A stretch of DNA of 10,156 nucleotides. Source: JBBQSF01 sp038214085 (lineage in GTDB: Bacteria > Bacteroidota > Bacteroidia > Bacteroidales > CG2-30-32-10). The notes under the pieces are model-generated. The model saw only the letters and a program-made list of their open reading frames with translations. It did no database searches and was not told the DNA's origin. The position numbers and the translations under genes were made by a program. The DNA lies in the NCBI GenBank assembly GCA_038214085.1, contig JBBQSF010000114.1, positions 1 to 10,156 on the forward strand, written 5' to 3'. Shown here in pieces: positions 1 to 6,147 of the stretch. Numbering within the stretch: position 1 is the stretch's first letter; every line of letters begins with the position of its first letter.

Positions 1-54
1 GCTCGAAACAAAACCACGTTCACGTTTTTAAAATACTGATATCTGAACTACAGT

Positions 55-771
55 TTAAGAATTTTTATTTTGAATAAGCCAGCGTTTGTAAAAACGAAAC
101 TGCAACAATGCTCCAACAAAAAAATACAAATGCCAAGAAAAAACATTTTGTATGTTTCGTGAAATAACCGATCGAAACTCACCGTGCATAGCCCATTCAT
201 AATAGCTAATACGAGGGTTTCCTGCAATAATGGAAATTTTATACACAAGTAAACTTAAAGCAGGAAGCAAAATATTCATTACAGCGGCTGTACACATACC
301 TATAACTACCAGTCGGAAAATACCCATTGCAACTCCATCTGCTTTAAAATCTCTTATAAAAACATATACAGCAGCAGCACAGAATCCCAAAATGGAAGAA
401 GAGAGCATTAAAGCAGAACCCGGCACTATTGCTTCCGAAAGCAAATGCATTTCGTATGCTCTCGATTGAAAAACCGGAATCCAGGGTGTAATTGTTATAA
501 GTAGCAAACTCAATATATCTAAAAGAAAGTTTTGTTTCTGTGATAGATTAAAAGAAGGCAAGTTCGATTTCCCTTCATTTATTTCGGGTAATATGCGGCT
601 AAGTACTACCGGAACAATAGAAAGACCTATACCTGCAAAAGCAATAAATAATCTAAACATTGTTGATTCAGAATATTGTATTAATAAAATTGAAAAAAAA
701 CCACTCTGAATAACAATAGGAATACTGAGTATAAGCATTATCATGAAATTATCATTCCTGACTTTTGGCAT
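55..771 (-). CDS. Predicted six-helix integral membrane protein of unknown function
   Basis: This 238-residue protein is dominated by hydrophobic segments at roughly residues 9-32, 38-58, 82-101, 115-138, 150-184 (long, possibly with a re-entrant or kinked part) and 208-226. About six membrane helices are therefore expected, with short loops. A basic tail (FYKRWLIQNKNS) fits the positive-inside rule for a cytoplasmic C-terminus. No catalytic motif, ABC or transporter signature, or cleavable signal peptide is visible, and I do not recognise the family. The ATG at 771 is supported by a TATATTTG -7 promoter element 18 bases upstream and by hydrophobic sequence starting at once. A strong terminator of the preceding lipoprotein gene lies between the two genes, so this gene is probably transcribed on its own. 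A short overlapping plus-strand frame at 230-469 is a shadow. The frame is confidently coding; the function is unknown. Confidence 0.75.
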   Translation of the reverse strand: MPKVRNDNFMIMLILSIPIVIQSGFFSILLIQYSESTMFRLFIAFAGIGLSIVPVVLSRILPEINEGKSNLPSFNLSQKQNFLLDILSLLLITITPWIPVFQSRAYEMHLLSEAIVPGSALMLSSSILGFCAAAVYVFIRDFKADGVAMGIFRLVVIGMCTAAVMNILLPALSLLVYKISIIAGNPRISYYEWAMHGEFRSVISRNIQNVFSWHLYFFVGALLQFRFYKRWLIQNKNS

Positions 772-789
772 AGGTAAAAATATTTACAA

Positions 790-797
790 CAAATATA
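790..797 (-). promoter_or_regulatory. Bacteroidota -7 promoter element (TATATTTG) for the membrane protein gene
   Basis: Read on the minus strand, TATATTTG matches the known Bacteroidota -7 consensus TAnnTTTG exactly. It lies 18 bases before the ATG at 771. I see no good -33 TTTG at the usual spacing, so the assignment rests on the -7 box and its position. Confidence 0.55.
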
Positions 798-837
798 GTA
801 CTTTCCAATAATAATTAATGTTCTATGCGTATTTATT

Positions 838-884
838 AAAAAAATCGTGAGCGCTTCAAAAAGAGATTGAAGCGCTCACGATTT
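838..884 (-). terminator. Intrinsic terminator of the lipoprotein gene
   Basis: This is a perfect 18-bp inverted repeat (arms 842-859 and 867-884, loop of 7). On the minus strand it is followed by a run of seven U (plus-strand A at 838-844). It begins 16 bases after the stop codon of the lipoprotein gene at 900. The long perfect stem with a U tract is a textbook rho-independent terminator. It insulates the downstream membrane protein gene. Confidence 0.9.
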
Positions 885-899
885 ACTGGTTCAAAATAG

Positions 900-1751
900 T
901 TACATATAAATAACAACAGTATATCCATAAACAGATGCAGTTGCAATATTATCACAATTTCCTGTTCCGTAATCAACAGTTATCGCAGGGTTTGCCTGTG
1001 TAATTACTTCTAGCGTGCCGCTTACAATATAGGAACAGCTGATTTCTACTCTGAGCGGAGTTAATATATTAATGGTAAAGGTTTCGCCAAGACTGTTTGT
1101 TCCGTCGGCAGTTCCTGTTGCAAGATATACATCATCCCAAATATTCAATAACGTATTGTTGCCTTCTATCCATTCGTGAGTACGTGTTGAATTCCAGTGG
1201 ATAACTCCATCAACAGAAGTGATTATGGCATTCTGAACATTGTATTTAAAAACCTGATGACCGGCAGCATTCAAACCCATGTTGGTATGTGTTTCAGTAG
1301 CCTGAACGCTGTATTCTTTTCCATTCACAATTTCTTTAAATTGGTTGAACGAAACAGTTACAACAGTTCCTGAATCTATGTAAGAACCTGAAAGAACAGC
1401 AATAACTTGTCCGCTTCTTACTCTGCCATCATAACATAAACAGTTTGATCCAAAATCAATAGTAACGGTCATCGGATAACTGCTGATGCTGTTAATTGTA
1501 ACTACCGGACAAGAACTGGAATCGGTTTTATTACCAGAACCGGTATTGCGACTGGCTTTATCTACTTGGTTAAATACTCCACTAAATATGCTTTCGGCTA
1601 TAGCATTTTCAGTAGCTGATTTGCTTGCATTCTGCGCATTTGGAGTGATTGGAGTGTTCTGACTGTTATCAGTATTTTCTTTTGTACAGGAGAATAAAAA
1701 CACAATTGCAAAAACTGCAATTACTCCCGGGATTAGATTTTTTCTTTTCAT
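900..1751 (-). CDS. Lipoprotein of an uncharacterised, Bacteroidota-type family
   Basis: This 283-residue protein starts with a lipoprotein signal: a KRK n-region, a hydrophobic core, and lipobox LFSC with the acylated cysteine at residue 22. A low-complexity linker rich in Asn, Thr, Ser and Ala follows to about residue 80. The remainder (81-283) looks like an all-beta extracytoplasmic domain. It contains two related short motifs, TIDFGSNC (97-104) followed by DGR, and TVDYGTGNCDN (258-268), so the domain may be made of two related halves. The mature part has five cysteines besides C22 (81, 104, 106, 239, 266), which could form disulfides. After lipidation it should sit in the periplasm or on the cell surface. 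The residue after C22 is Thr, then Lys and Glu; an acidic patch there is often linked to surface export in Bacteroidota, and this is only suggestive. The function is unknown. The gene has its own promoter and terminator. Confidence 0.85.
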   Translation of the reverse strand: MKRKNLIPGVIAVFAIVFLFSCTKENTDNSQNTPITPNAQNASKSATENAIAESIFSGVFNQVDKASRNTGSGNKTDSSSCPVVTINSISSYPMTVTIDFGSNCLCYDGRVRSGQVIAVLSGSYIDSGTVVTVSFNQFKEIVNGKEYSVQATETHTNMGLNAAGHQVFKYNVQNAIITSVDGVIHWNSTRTHEWIEGNNTLLNIWDDVYLATGTADGTNSLGETFTINILTPLRVEISCSYIVSGTLEVITQANPAITVDYGTGNCDNIATASVYGYTVVIYM

Positions 1752-1788
1752 GGCGTTTAGTTTTTAAGTTTATGAATAATCTACATAA

Positions 1789-1796
1789 CAAAAGTA
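1789..1796 (-). promoter_or_regulatory. Bacteroidota -7 promoter element (TACTTTTG) for the lipoprotein gene
   Basis: On the minus strand, TACTTTTG fits TAnnTTTG. It lies 37 bases upstream of the ATG at 1751. A degenerate TTTA about 20 bases further upstream could act as the -33 element, but the match is weak. Confidence 0.55.
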
Positions 1797-1843
1797 CACC
1801 TGTTAACACATCTGTTTAAAGCGTAATAGTACCTCAATTTAAT

Positions 1844-1859
1844 GGGTATTTTTACCTGA
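1844..1859. repeat. Copy 1 of a 16-bp intergenic repeat, candidate operator
   Basis: The plus strand reads GGGTATTTTTACCTGA, identical to 3836-3851. Its core is an inverted repeat, GGTA-TTTT-TACC, the shape expected for a dimeric DNA-binding protein. It lies 92 bases upstream of the lipoprotein start and 47 bases upstream of that gene's -7 box. Similarity to the second copy extends leftward: over the 28 bases 1832-1859 versus 3824-3851, 23 positions match. Regulatory function is inferred from position and symmetry. Confidence 0.5.
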
Positions 1860-1918
1860 TTTCAAAAAATCGTACAACAGTAAATAATATGCAGGATTTT
1901 TTTCCGTTACAGAATCTC

Positions 1919-1949
1919 AAAAAAAAAGGAGACTGATGTATAGCCTCCT
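1919..1949 (-). terminator. Intrinsic terminator of the T9SS protein gene
   Basis: On the minus strand a hairpin (arms 1927-1934 and 1942-1949, eight base pairs with one internal A/C mismatch, loop of 7) is followed by nine U (plus-strand A at 1919-1927). It starts 22 bases after the stop codon at 1972. The GC-rich stem and U tract make a standard rho-independent terminator. Confidence 0.85.
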
Positions 1950-1971
1950 ATTTCCTAATTTGAAGAAAGAA

Positions 1972-3732
1972 TTATTTTATAATAATCTTTCCGTTTCCTG
2001 CCTGTTCCTTATTTACGATCAGCTGATATAAGTACATTCCGTCAACAAGATTGTCACGACTAAATGTAATGATGTCTGTATTTAATTCCGTAATGCTTTT
2101 TACCAGTCTTCCTGTCATATCATAAACATTCAGCTGAAGCTCGCGTCTTTCTCCTTCAGAATTTGCAATTTCAATAGTTGCATAATCAGTAAAAGGATTT
2201 GGATAAATGCTTATGTCGAATTTAGGATTCCCATTAATATCTTCAATACCGGCATTCGGAATGATATAAATAAATGTTGTATCGAAAAGGAAATCAAGAT
2301 TGCTATGGGTCATGGATTTCGCACTCAGATCAATGTGGTATGTAGAATCCATGATCAATCCAGGAATATCAACTTTTATGGTATAATTTCCTGCCGGTAA
2401 ATTATTGAATTCGAAGAAACCATTTTGATCGGTTCGGTTAATACGGCATGCACCACCAGGGTTTTGTTCAAGAGTTACCTTCACCCCTCTGGCAGGATTT
2501 GAATTCTGTGGTCCGGAAAGTTTAGCAACCTGGGTTGTATCCATCCAAACAGTGCCGCTAATCACACCCGGTCCTGATCCAATAAGATTTACAAGAAGCG
2601 AATCGCTTTGGCAATTGATTGAAATATTCATATCCTGCATCACATTGAGTGTGGTTGCATTTTCCCAATAAGTAGAATCGCCATAATATGTTGGAAGTAA
2701 ATACGGATAATTAACAGGATCAGGATCTGCAAGAACCAGGAAGTTTGGACCGACAACATCAGCAAACTGAAAATTTCCATTGTTATCAATTGCAACGTTT
2801 TCTAGATTGTAAAATAAATGGTTGTAGCTGTCCTTGATAAACAAACTTGCATCGCCATGTGTAACAGCTGAAACGCCATTTTCACGAAACACATTTCCTG
2901 TGATTTGATAAACAGGAACAGTATCTTTAAGATATTCAACATTTTTGATAGTATTGTTTTTATCTGCATGAACAATTGCAAGAGGATAATAAATATTATT
3001 TCCCCAGAAATGATAATTGTTTACAGTATCTCTAATTTGATATACAGGCCAAAGTGAAGGTCCCATTTTGGCAAAAATACTATCGACTTCCACCACATAC
3101 TCATGAACACGGATAACATCATGCGTTCCAAAAACCGTAGTTAATGAACCATAAGCATCGCAAGAAAGAACTTTATCAATATGACATTTAAAAATTGTAT
3201 CCACATCAAACGGATTTTTATCCAGAGCAATTGTCCAGTTGGCTGAATTGTTAAAATTTGAATTGTATGTAGAAGGTGTTCCCATTAAAAGTTCCTTTGG
3301 AGATTCCAGCACATTTTGGTAACCATTACCGGGGTCGCCTCTGAAACCGACAATACTAAAACCTGTTGGATCGGTTTTCCAGTACATATATCCCCAACCG
3401 GCCTGATCAACTGGCGCTGCGCCATAAAAACTTGAGAAAAATATTGCAGGACCCCAAGTGTACAAATTAGAGCCGGGGAAATCATCTGCATTCTGCTGAT
3501 AAGGAGCTGTAGGTGAATAAATCGCTAACTTTTGGTAATGATTCTGCAAAGCGGAAAAATTCCAGTTCTGTGCCAAAGGGCTTGCAATACCAATATTCAC
3601 ATTAGTTATTGTATCAAATGCAACTACATCACCCTGACCAGGGCGGGGCAAATCAGCTGAAGTTACAGTGATCTGTGCTGAACAAATTGCGGATATCAGC
3701 AGAGAAGTGAATAATAATGATAGTGTTTTCAT
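1972..3732 (-). CDS. Secreted multidomain protein with T9SS type A C-terminal sorting domain
   Basis: The 586-residue product has a Sec signal peptide with probable cleavage after residue 19 (AICSA, then Q). The N-terminal region (about 20-270) is rich in aromatic residues and has the pattern 'AQNWNFSAL' seen in many Bacteroidota secreted proteins; its function is unknown. Two stretches follow that resemble carboxypeptidase-regulatory or SdrD-B-like beta-sandwich domains. The first is about 276-375 (ITGNVF ... NNGNFQF). The second, about 389-475, is clearer (ISGTVW ... TDQNGFFEFNNLPAGNYTIKV). Residues 505-586 form a type A sorting domain (ISIYPNPF ... LNVYDMTGRLV ... GMYLYQLIV ... GKIIIK), which directs passage through the T9SS pore and removal or anchoring at the surface. 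No protease or glycosidase motif is visible. The start is supported by the signal peptide and a well-placed promoter. Export by T9SS is confident; the role of the protein is unknown. Confidence 0.92.
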   Translation of the reverse strand: MKTLSLLFTSLLISAICSAQITVTSADLPRPGQGDVVAFDTITNVNIGIASPLAQNWNFSALQNHYQKLAIYSPTAPYQQNADDFPGSNLYTWGPAIFFSSFYGAAPVDQAGWGYMYWKTDPTGFSIVGFRGDPGNGYQNVLESPKELLMGTPSTYNSNFNNSANWTIALDKNPFDVDTIFKCHIDKVLSCDAYGSLTTVFGTHDVIRVHEYVVEVDSIFAKMGPSLWPVYQIRDTVNNYHFWGNNIYYPLAIVHADKNNTIKNVEYLKDTVPVYQITGNVFRENGVSAVTHGDASLFIKDSYNHLFYNLENVAIDNNGNFQFADVVGPNFLVLADPDPVNYPYLLPTYYGDSTYWENATTLNVMQDMNISINCQSDSLLVNLIGSGPGVISGTVWMDTTQVAKLSGPQNSNPARGVKVTLEQNPGGACRINRTDQNGFFEFNNLPAGNYTIKVDIPGLIMDSTYHIDLSAKSMTHSNLDFLFDTTFIYIIPNAGIEDINGNPKFDISIYPNPFTDYATIEIANSEGERRELQLNVYDMTGRLVKSITELNTDIITFSRDNLVDGMYLYQLIVNKEQAGNGKIIIK

Positions 3733-3751
3733 AATGCTCTGGTTTAAGGTT

Positions 3752-3784
3752 CAAATATAATAAACTTTTTTTCAACATTACAAA
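3752..3784 (-). promoter_or_regulatory. Bacteroidota promoter (TTTG-N21-TATATTTG) of the T9SS protein gene
   Basis: On the minus strand, the -33 element TTTG (plus-strand 3781-3784) is separated by 21 bases from the -7 element TATATTTG (3752-3759). This closely fits the Bacteroidota housekeeping-sigma consensus. The -7 box ends 19 bases before the ATG at 3732. It is the best two-part promoter in the window. Confidence 0.7.
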
Positions 3785-3835
3785 AATACCAGTTTACTGA
3801 TTATGCAATAAAGAGCATATCTGCCTGAAATATAA

Positions 3836-3851
3836 GGGTATTTTTACCTGA
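3836..3851. repeat. Copy 2 of the 16-bp intergenic repeat, candidate operator
   Basis: GGGTATTTTTACCTGA again, identical to copy 1 at 1844-1859. It lies 103 bases upstream of the T9SS protein start and 51 bases upstream of its -33 element. It is in the same orientation relative to its gene as copy 1. The heptamer CCTGAAA occurs three times around it (3824-3830, 3847-3853, 3854-3860). The copy lies in the 3733-4029 divergent spacer, 178 bases upstream of the universal stress protein start, so it could in principle affect either gene. Confidence 0.5.
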
Positions 3852-3981
3852 AACCTGAAAAAATGATTTTCGAAAAATAAACACTAGCGACAAGGTTATT
3901 GTGCTAATGAATGAAAAACATTGATTTATCGCCATTTAAATAAATTTAAACAACAATATAGCAAAATACACAATTTATTTG

Positions 3982-3989
3982 TAGCTTTG
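3982..3989 (+). promoter_or_regulatory. Bacteroidota -7 promoter element (TAGCTTTG) for the universal stress protein gene
   Basis: TAGCTTTG matches TAnnTTTG and is followed by CA, as is common for this element. It lies 40 bases before the ATG at 4030, giving a leader of roughly 30 bases. No convincing -33 TTTG is seen at 19-21 bases upstream; the upstream DNA is very AT-rich. With the minus-strand promoter at 3752-3784 this defines the 297-bp spacer as a divergent promoter region. I see no small gene in it. Confidence 0.6.
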
Positions 3990-4029
3990 CACGTTTTCTG
4001 AATTATTAATATAAATACTTTTCACAAAC

Positions 4030-4881
4030 ATGGAACAGAAAAATAATATAGTACTTGTACCTACTGATTTTAGTGAAGTGGCTGATTATGCAATTGAGCA
4101 TGCTGCCGGTATATGCAAGCAACTCAACTATAAACTCACTTTACTTCACATTATAAACAAGGACACAAAAACCTTATTAAAAAAGGAGAAACAAGGTGTT
4201 ACCAATGTTCAGGATGAATTGCAGAAACAAGCTCAGGAACTTTCCGCTAAGCATGGAATTGTAGTTGATTTTGTGGCTAAGGAAGGGAGTATTTTCTCAA
4301 CTATTAATTTAGTTGCTAAAGAAGTTGGGGCCAATTTGCTTACCATGGGAACTCATGGAAAAGTTGGTGTTCAACGGCTGATAGGCAGTTATGCACTCAA
4401 AGTTATTGAAAGTGTGGATGTTCCAATAATTGTTGTTCAAAACAAGGCTTTCGGACAGGGATATCAAGATATCATTCTCCCTATTGACGATACAATGGAA
4501 TCGAAACAAAAAGTTAAATGGGCCATTCATATTGCACGTAAATTCAAATCAACTGTTCATATTTTTTCAATGATTTCTTCTGAATCTTACCGCTCAAATA
4601 AAATTAAAGCCAATACACTTCAGATTATGAAATTCTTTGAACAGAATGATATAAAATACACTCAGAAATATGCTGAAAAAACAGGTAACTTCACAAAACA
4701 GATTCTTACATATTCCTCATCAGTAAACGCCAGTCTGATTATTATCATGACGAATCCGGATAAACTAATGCCTAACTTTATACTTGGAGCTTGGGAAGAA
4801 GAAATTTTATTTAATGAAGCTCAGATTCCTGTTATGTGTGCAAATCCTGTTGAACTTAATATTGTGGTTGGAGGAATGTAA
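4030..4881 (+). CDS. Universal stress protein, tandem UspA domains
   Basis: The 283 residues contain two UspA folds, about 5-137 and 146-272. The first begins with the typical strand and loop IVLVPTDFSEVADYAIEHA. It carries a nucleotide-binding glycine motif near residues 107-120 (GTHG, then eight residues, then GS), followed by VDVPIIVV. This resembles the canonical G-x2-G-x9-G-S/T motif of ATP-binding Usp proteins but is one residue shorter. The second domain opens with DIILPIDDTMESKQKVKWA, but its corresponding loop (IIIMTNPDKLMPNFILGAW) lacks the glycine signature, so only the first half is likely to bind ATP. The protein should be cytosolic; family members act in stress or energy-limitation responses, and the exact role cannot be read here. 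It has its own promoter and terminator, so it is monocistronic. Confidence 0.92.
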   Translation: MEQKNNIVLVPTDFSEVADYAIEHAAGICKQLNYKLTLLHIINKDTKTLLKKEKQGVTNVQDELQKQAQELSAKHGIVVDFVAKEGSIFSTINLVAKEVGANLLTMGTHGKVGVQRLIGSYALKVIESVDVPIIVVQNKAFGQGYQDIILPIDDTMESKQKVKWAIHIARKFKSTVHIFSMISSESYRSNKIKANTLQIMKFFEQNDIKYTQKYAEKTGNFTKQILTYSSSVNASLIIIMTNPDKLMPNFILGAWEEEILFNEAQIPVMCANPVELNIVVGGM

Positions 4882-4900
4882 ATAGCATTTAATATTTTTA

Positions 4901-4932
4901 AAAGGATGACCTAACTGTCGTCCTTTTTTTTT
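4901..4932 (+). terminator. Intrinsic terminator of the universal stress protein gene
   Basis: A ten-base-pair stem (arms 4901-4910 and 4917-4926, one T-G wobble, loop of 6) runs into a tract of nine T (4924-4932). It begins 19 bases after the stop codon. It separates the stress gene from nth. Confidence 0.88.
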
Positions 4933-4957
4933 GCGAAAAATGTGTAATAAAAAAGAT

Positions 4958-4965
4958 TAAATTTG
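4958..4965 (+). promoter_or_regulatory. Bacteroidota -7 promoter element (TAAATTTG) for the nth-bcp operon
   Basis: TAAATTTG matches TAnnTTTG and ends 18 bases before the nth ATG. The nearest upstream TTTG (4930-4933) is 24 bases away, longer than usual and inside the preceding terminator's T tract, so the -33 element is uncertain. Confidence 0.55.
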
Positions 4966-4983
4966 TTCACAGTATTGAAATAA

Positions 4984-5646
4984 ATGACAAAAAAAGAACG
5001 CTACGAAAAAATACTTGAATTCTTCTCAACAGAAATGCCTGTTGCAGAAACTGAACTGCATTTTTCAAATCCATTTCATCTGCTTATTGCAGTTATTCTT
5101 TCTGCCCAATGCACTGACAAAAGAGTAAATCAGATCACTCCTGCTCTGTTCAAAAAATTTTCCACGCCCGAAATTCTAGCAAAAGCAAGCTATACAGAAG
5201 TTTTTGAATATATAAAAAGTTGTTCTTACCCAAACAATAAGTCGAAGCATCTGGTGGAAATGGCGAAAACTCTTGTTCGTGATTTTAACTCAGAAATACC
5301 TGAAAATATTGAGCAATTGCAAACTATTCCCGGTGTTGGTCGAAAAACAGCTAATGTTATTGCATCAGTTGTTTATAACAAACCAGCAATGGCGGTTGAT
5401 ACACATGTGTTCAGAGTGGCAGCGCGGCTTGGGCTTACAATAAATGCGAAAAATCCACTGCAATGCGAATTACAATTGGTAAAAAATATTCCTGAAGAAA
5501 AAATTCCCATTGCCCACCACTGGCTTATTCTTCATGGCAGATATGTCTGCATTGCCCGAAAACCAAAATGTTCAGAATGTGGTTTAAAGGAATTTTGCAA
5601 GTATTATTCCGCTTTACAAAAAAACAATAAAAAACAAGTACTATGA
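4984..5646 (+). CDS. nth: Endonuclease III (DNA glycosylase/AP lyase)
   Basis: This is a bifunctional base-excision repair enzyme. It removes oxidised pyrimidines from DNA and cleaves the resulting abasic site by beta-elimination. The 220 residues match the family length. The helix-hairpin-helix is IPGVGRKTANV (115-125), with K121 as the Schiff-base lysine. The GPD-type loop has the catalytic D139 in VDTHVFRVAARLGL. The C-terminal [4Fe-4S] ligands are C189, C196, C199 and C205 in the canonical C-x6-C-x2-C-x5-C spacing. LSAQCTDKRVN (39-49) is the usual N-terminal family signature. All key residues are present, so the enzyme should be active. The start at 4984 follows a -7 element, and MTKKERYEKI is a typical beginning. 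The stop overlaps the next gene, bcp, by ATGA, indicating translational coupling. Confidence 0.97.
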   Translation: MTKKERYEKILEFFSTEMPVAETELHFSNPFHLLIAVILSAQCTDKRVNQITPALFKKFSTPEILAKASYTEVFEYIKSCSYPNNKSKHLVEMAKTLVRDFNSEIPENIEQLQTIPGVGRKTANVIASVVYNKPAMAVDTHVFRVAARLGLTINAKNPLQCELQLVKNIPEEKIPIAHHWLILHGRYVCIARKPKCSECGLKEFCKYYSALQKNNKKQVL

Positions 5647-6098
5647 TACAATTAAAAATTGGTGATAAAGCTCCTGATTTTTCAGGAACAGATCAAAATA
5701 ATATAACAGTTTCGCTAAAACAATTTATGGGTTCAAAACTTATTTTATATTTTTACCCAAAAGACAATACGCCAGGCTGTACGGCCGAAGCATGTAACCT
5801 TCGCGACAACTATGAACTTATGATTAAAAAGGGATACAAAGTTGTTGGAATAAGTGCAGACAGCGTTAAATCACACTCAGGTTTTGCTGAAAAATTTGCC
5901 CTGCCATTTCCTCTGATAGCGGATATCGAAAAAACTATAATTAAAAACTATGGCGTTTGGGGAAACAAGAAATTTATGGGAAAGGAATATGAAGGAATAA
6001 TTCGCACTACATTTATAATTTCAGAAAAAGGAACCATTGAAGAAATTGTTAGTAAAGTGGATACAAAAAATCATTCCGAACAGATATTTGCTTTATAA
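5643..6098 (+). CDS. bcp: Thioredoxin-dependent thiol peroxidase (Bcp/PrxQ peroxiredoxin)
   Basis: This cytosolic peroxiredoxin reduces hydrogen peroxide and organic hydroperoxides with electrons from thioredoxin. The 151 residues form a single AhpC/TSA thioredoxin-like domain of normal length. The active site is YPKDNTPGCTAEAC (38-51), with the peroxidatic cysteine C46 and a resolving cysteine C51 spaced C-x4-C as in the Bcp/PrxQ subfamily. R121 (GIIRTTFII) is the conserved active-site arginine. GVWGNKKFMGKEYEGI and the final KNH motif are Bcp hallmarks. The ATG overlaps the nth stop codon, so both are made from one transcript. The pairing is sensible, as one protein removes peroxide and the other repairs oxidised bases; the functional link is inferred from position. 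Confidence 0.96.
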   Translation: MIQLKIGDKAPDFSGTDQNNITVSLKQFMGSKLILYFYPKDNTPGCTAEACNLRDNYELMIKKGYKVVGISADSVKSHSGFAEKFALPFPLIADIEKTIIKNYGVWGNKKFMGKEYEGIIRTTFIISEKGTIEEIVSKVDTKNHSEQIFAL

Positions 6099-6105
6099 AT
6101 TTGCC

Positions 6106-6113
6106 TATTTTTG
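6106..6113 (+). promoter_or_regulatory. Possible -7 promoter element (TATTTTTG) for recA
   Basis: TATTTTTG fits TAnnTTTG and lies 34 bases before the recA ATG in the 49-base bcp-recA gap. A TTTG at 6087-6090 is only 15 bases upstream, a short spacing. With no terminator after bcp, recA may be both read through from nth-bcp and started here. I see no clear SOS-box palindrome. Confidence 0.45.
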
Positions 6114-6147
6114 AGAACTATTTCATTAAAATTTAACAACTATATAT

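Noticed and set aside
230..469. Plus-strand open frame of 79 codons.
   Set aside because: It lies entirely inside the antisense of the membrane protein gene, has no promoter element and no recognisable protein features.
772..782. An 11-base partial match (TATTTTTACCT on the minus strand) to the 16-bp intergenic repeat, next to the membrane protein start.
   Set aside because: It lacks the GGG half and so has no palindrome, is in the opposite orientation relative to its gene, and abuts the ATG. It is easily explained by chance in AT-rich DNA.
3861..3981. AT-rich stretch in the divergent spacer considered as a possible small RNA gene or origin-like repeat region.
   Set aside because: There is no stable hairpin with a U tract, no iterated repeat and no tRNA-like structure. 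It looks like ordinary promoter-upstream sequence.
4309..4530. Minus-strand open frame inside the universal stress protein gene.
   Set aside because: It overlaps the conserved nucleotide-binding motif on the other strand and has no supporting signals of its own.
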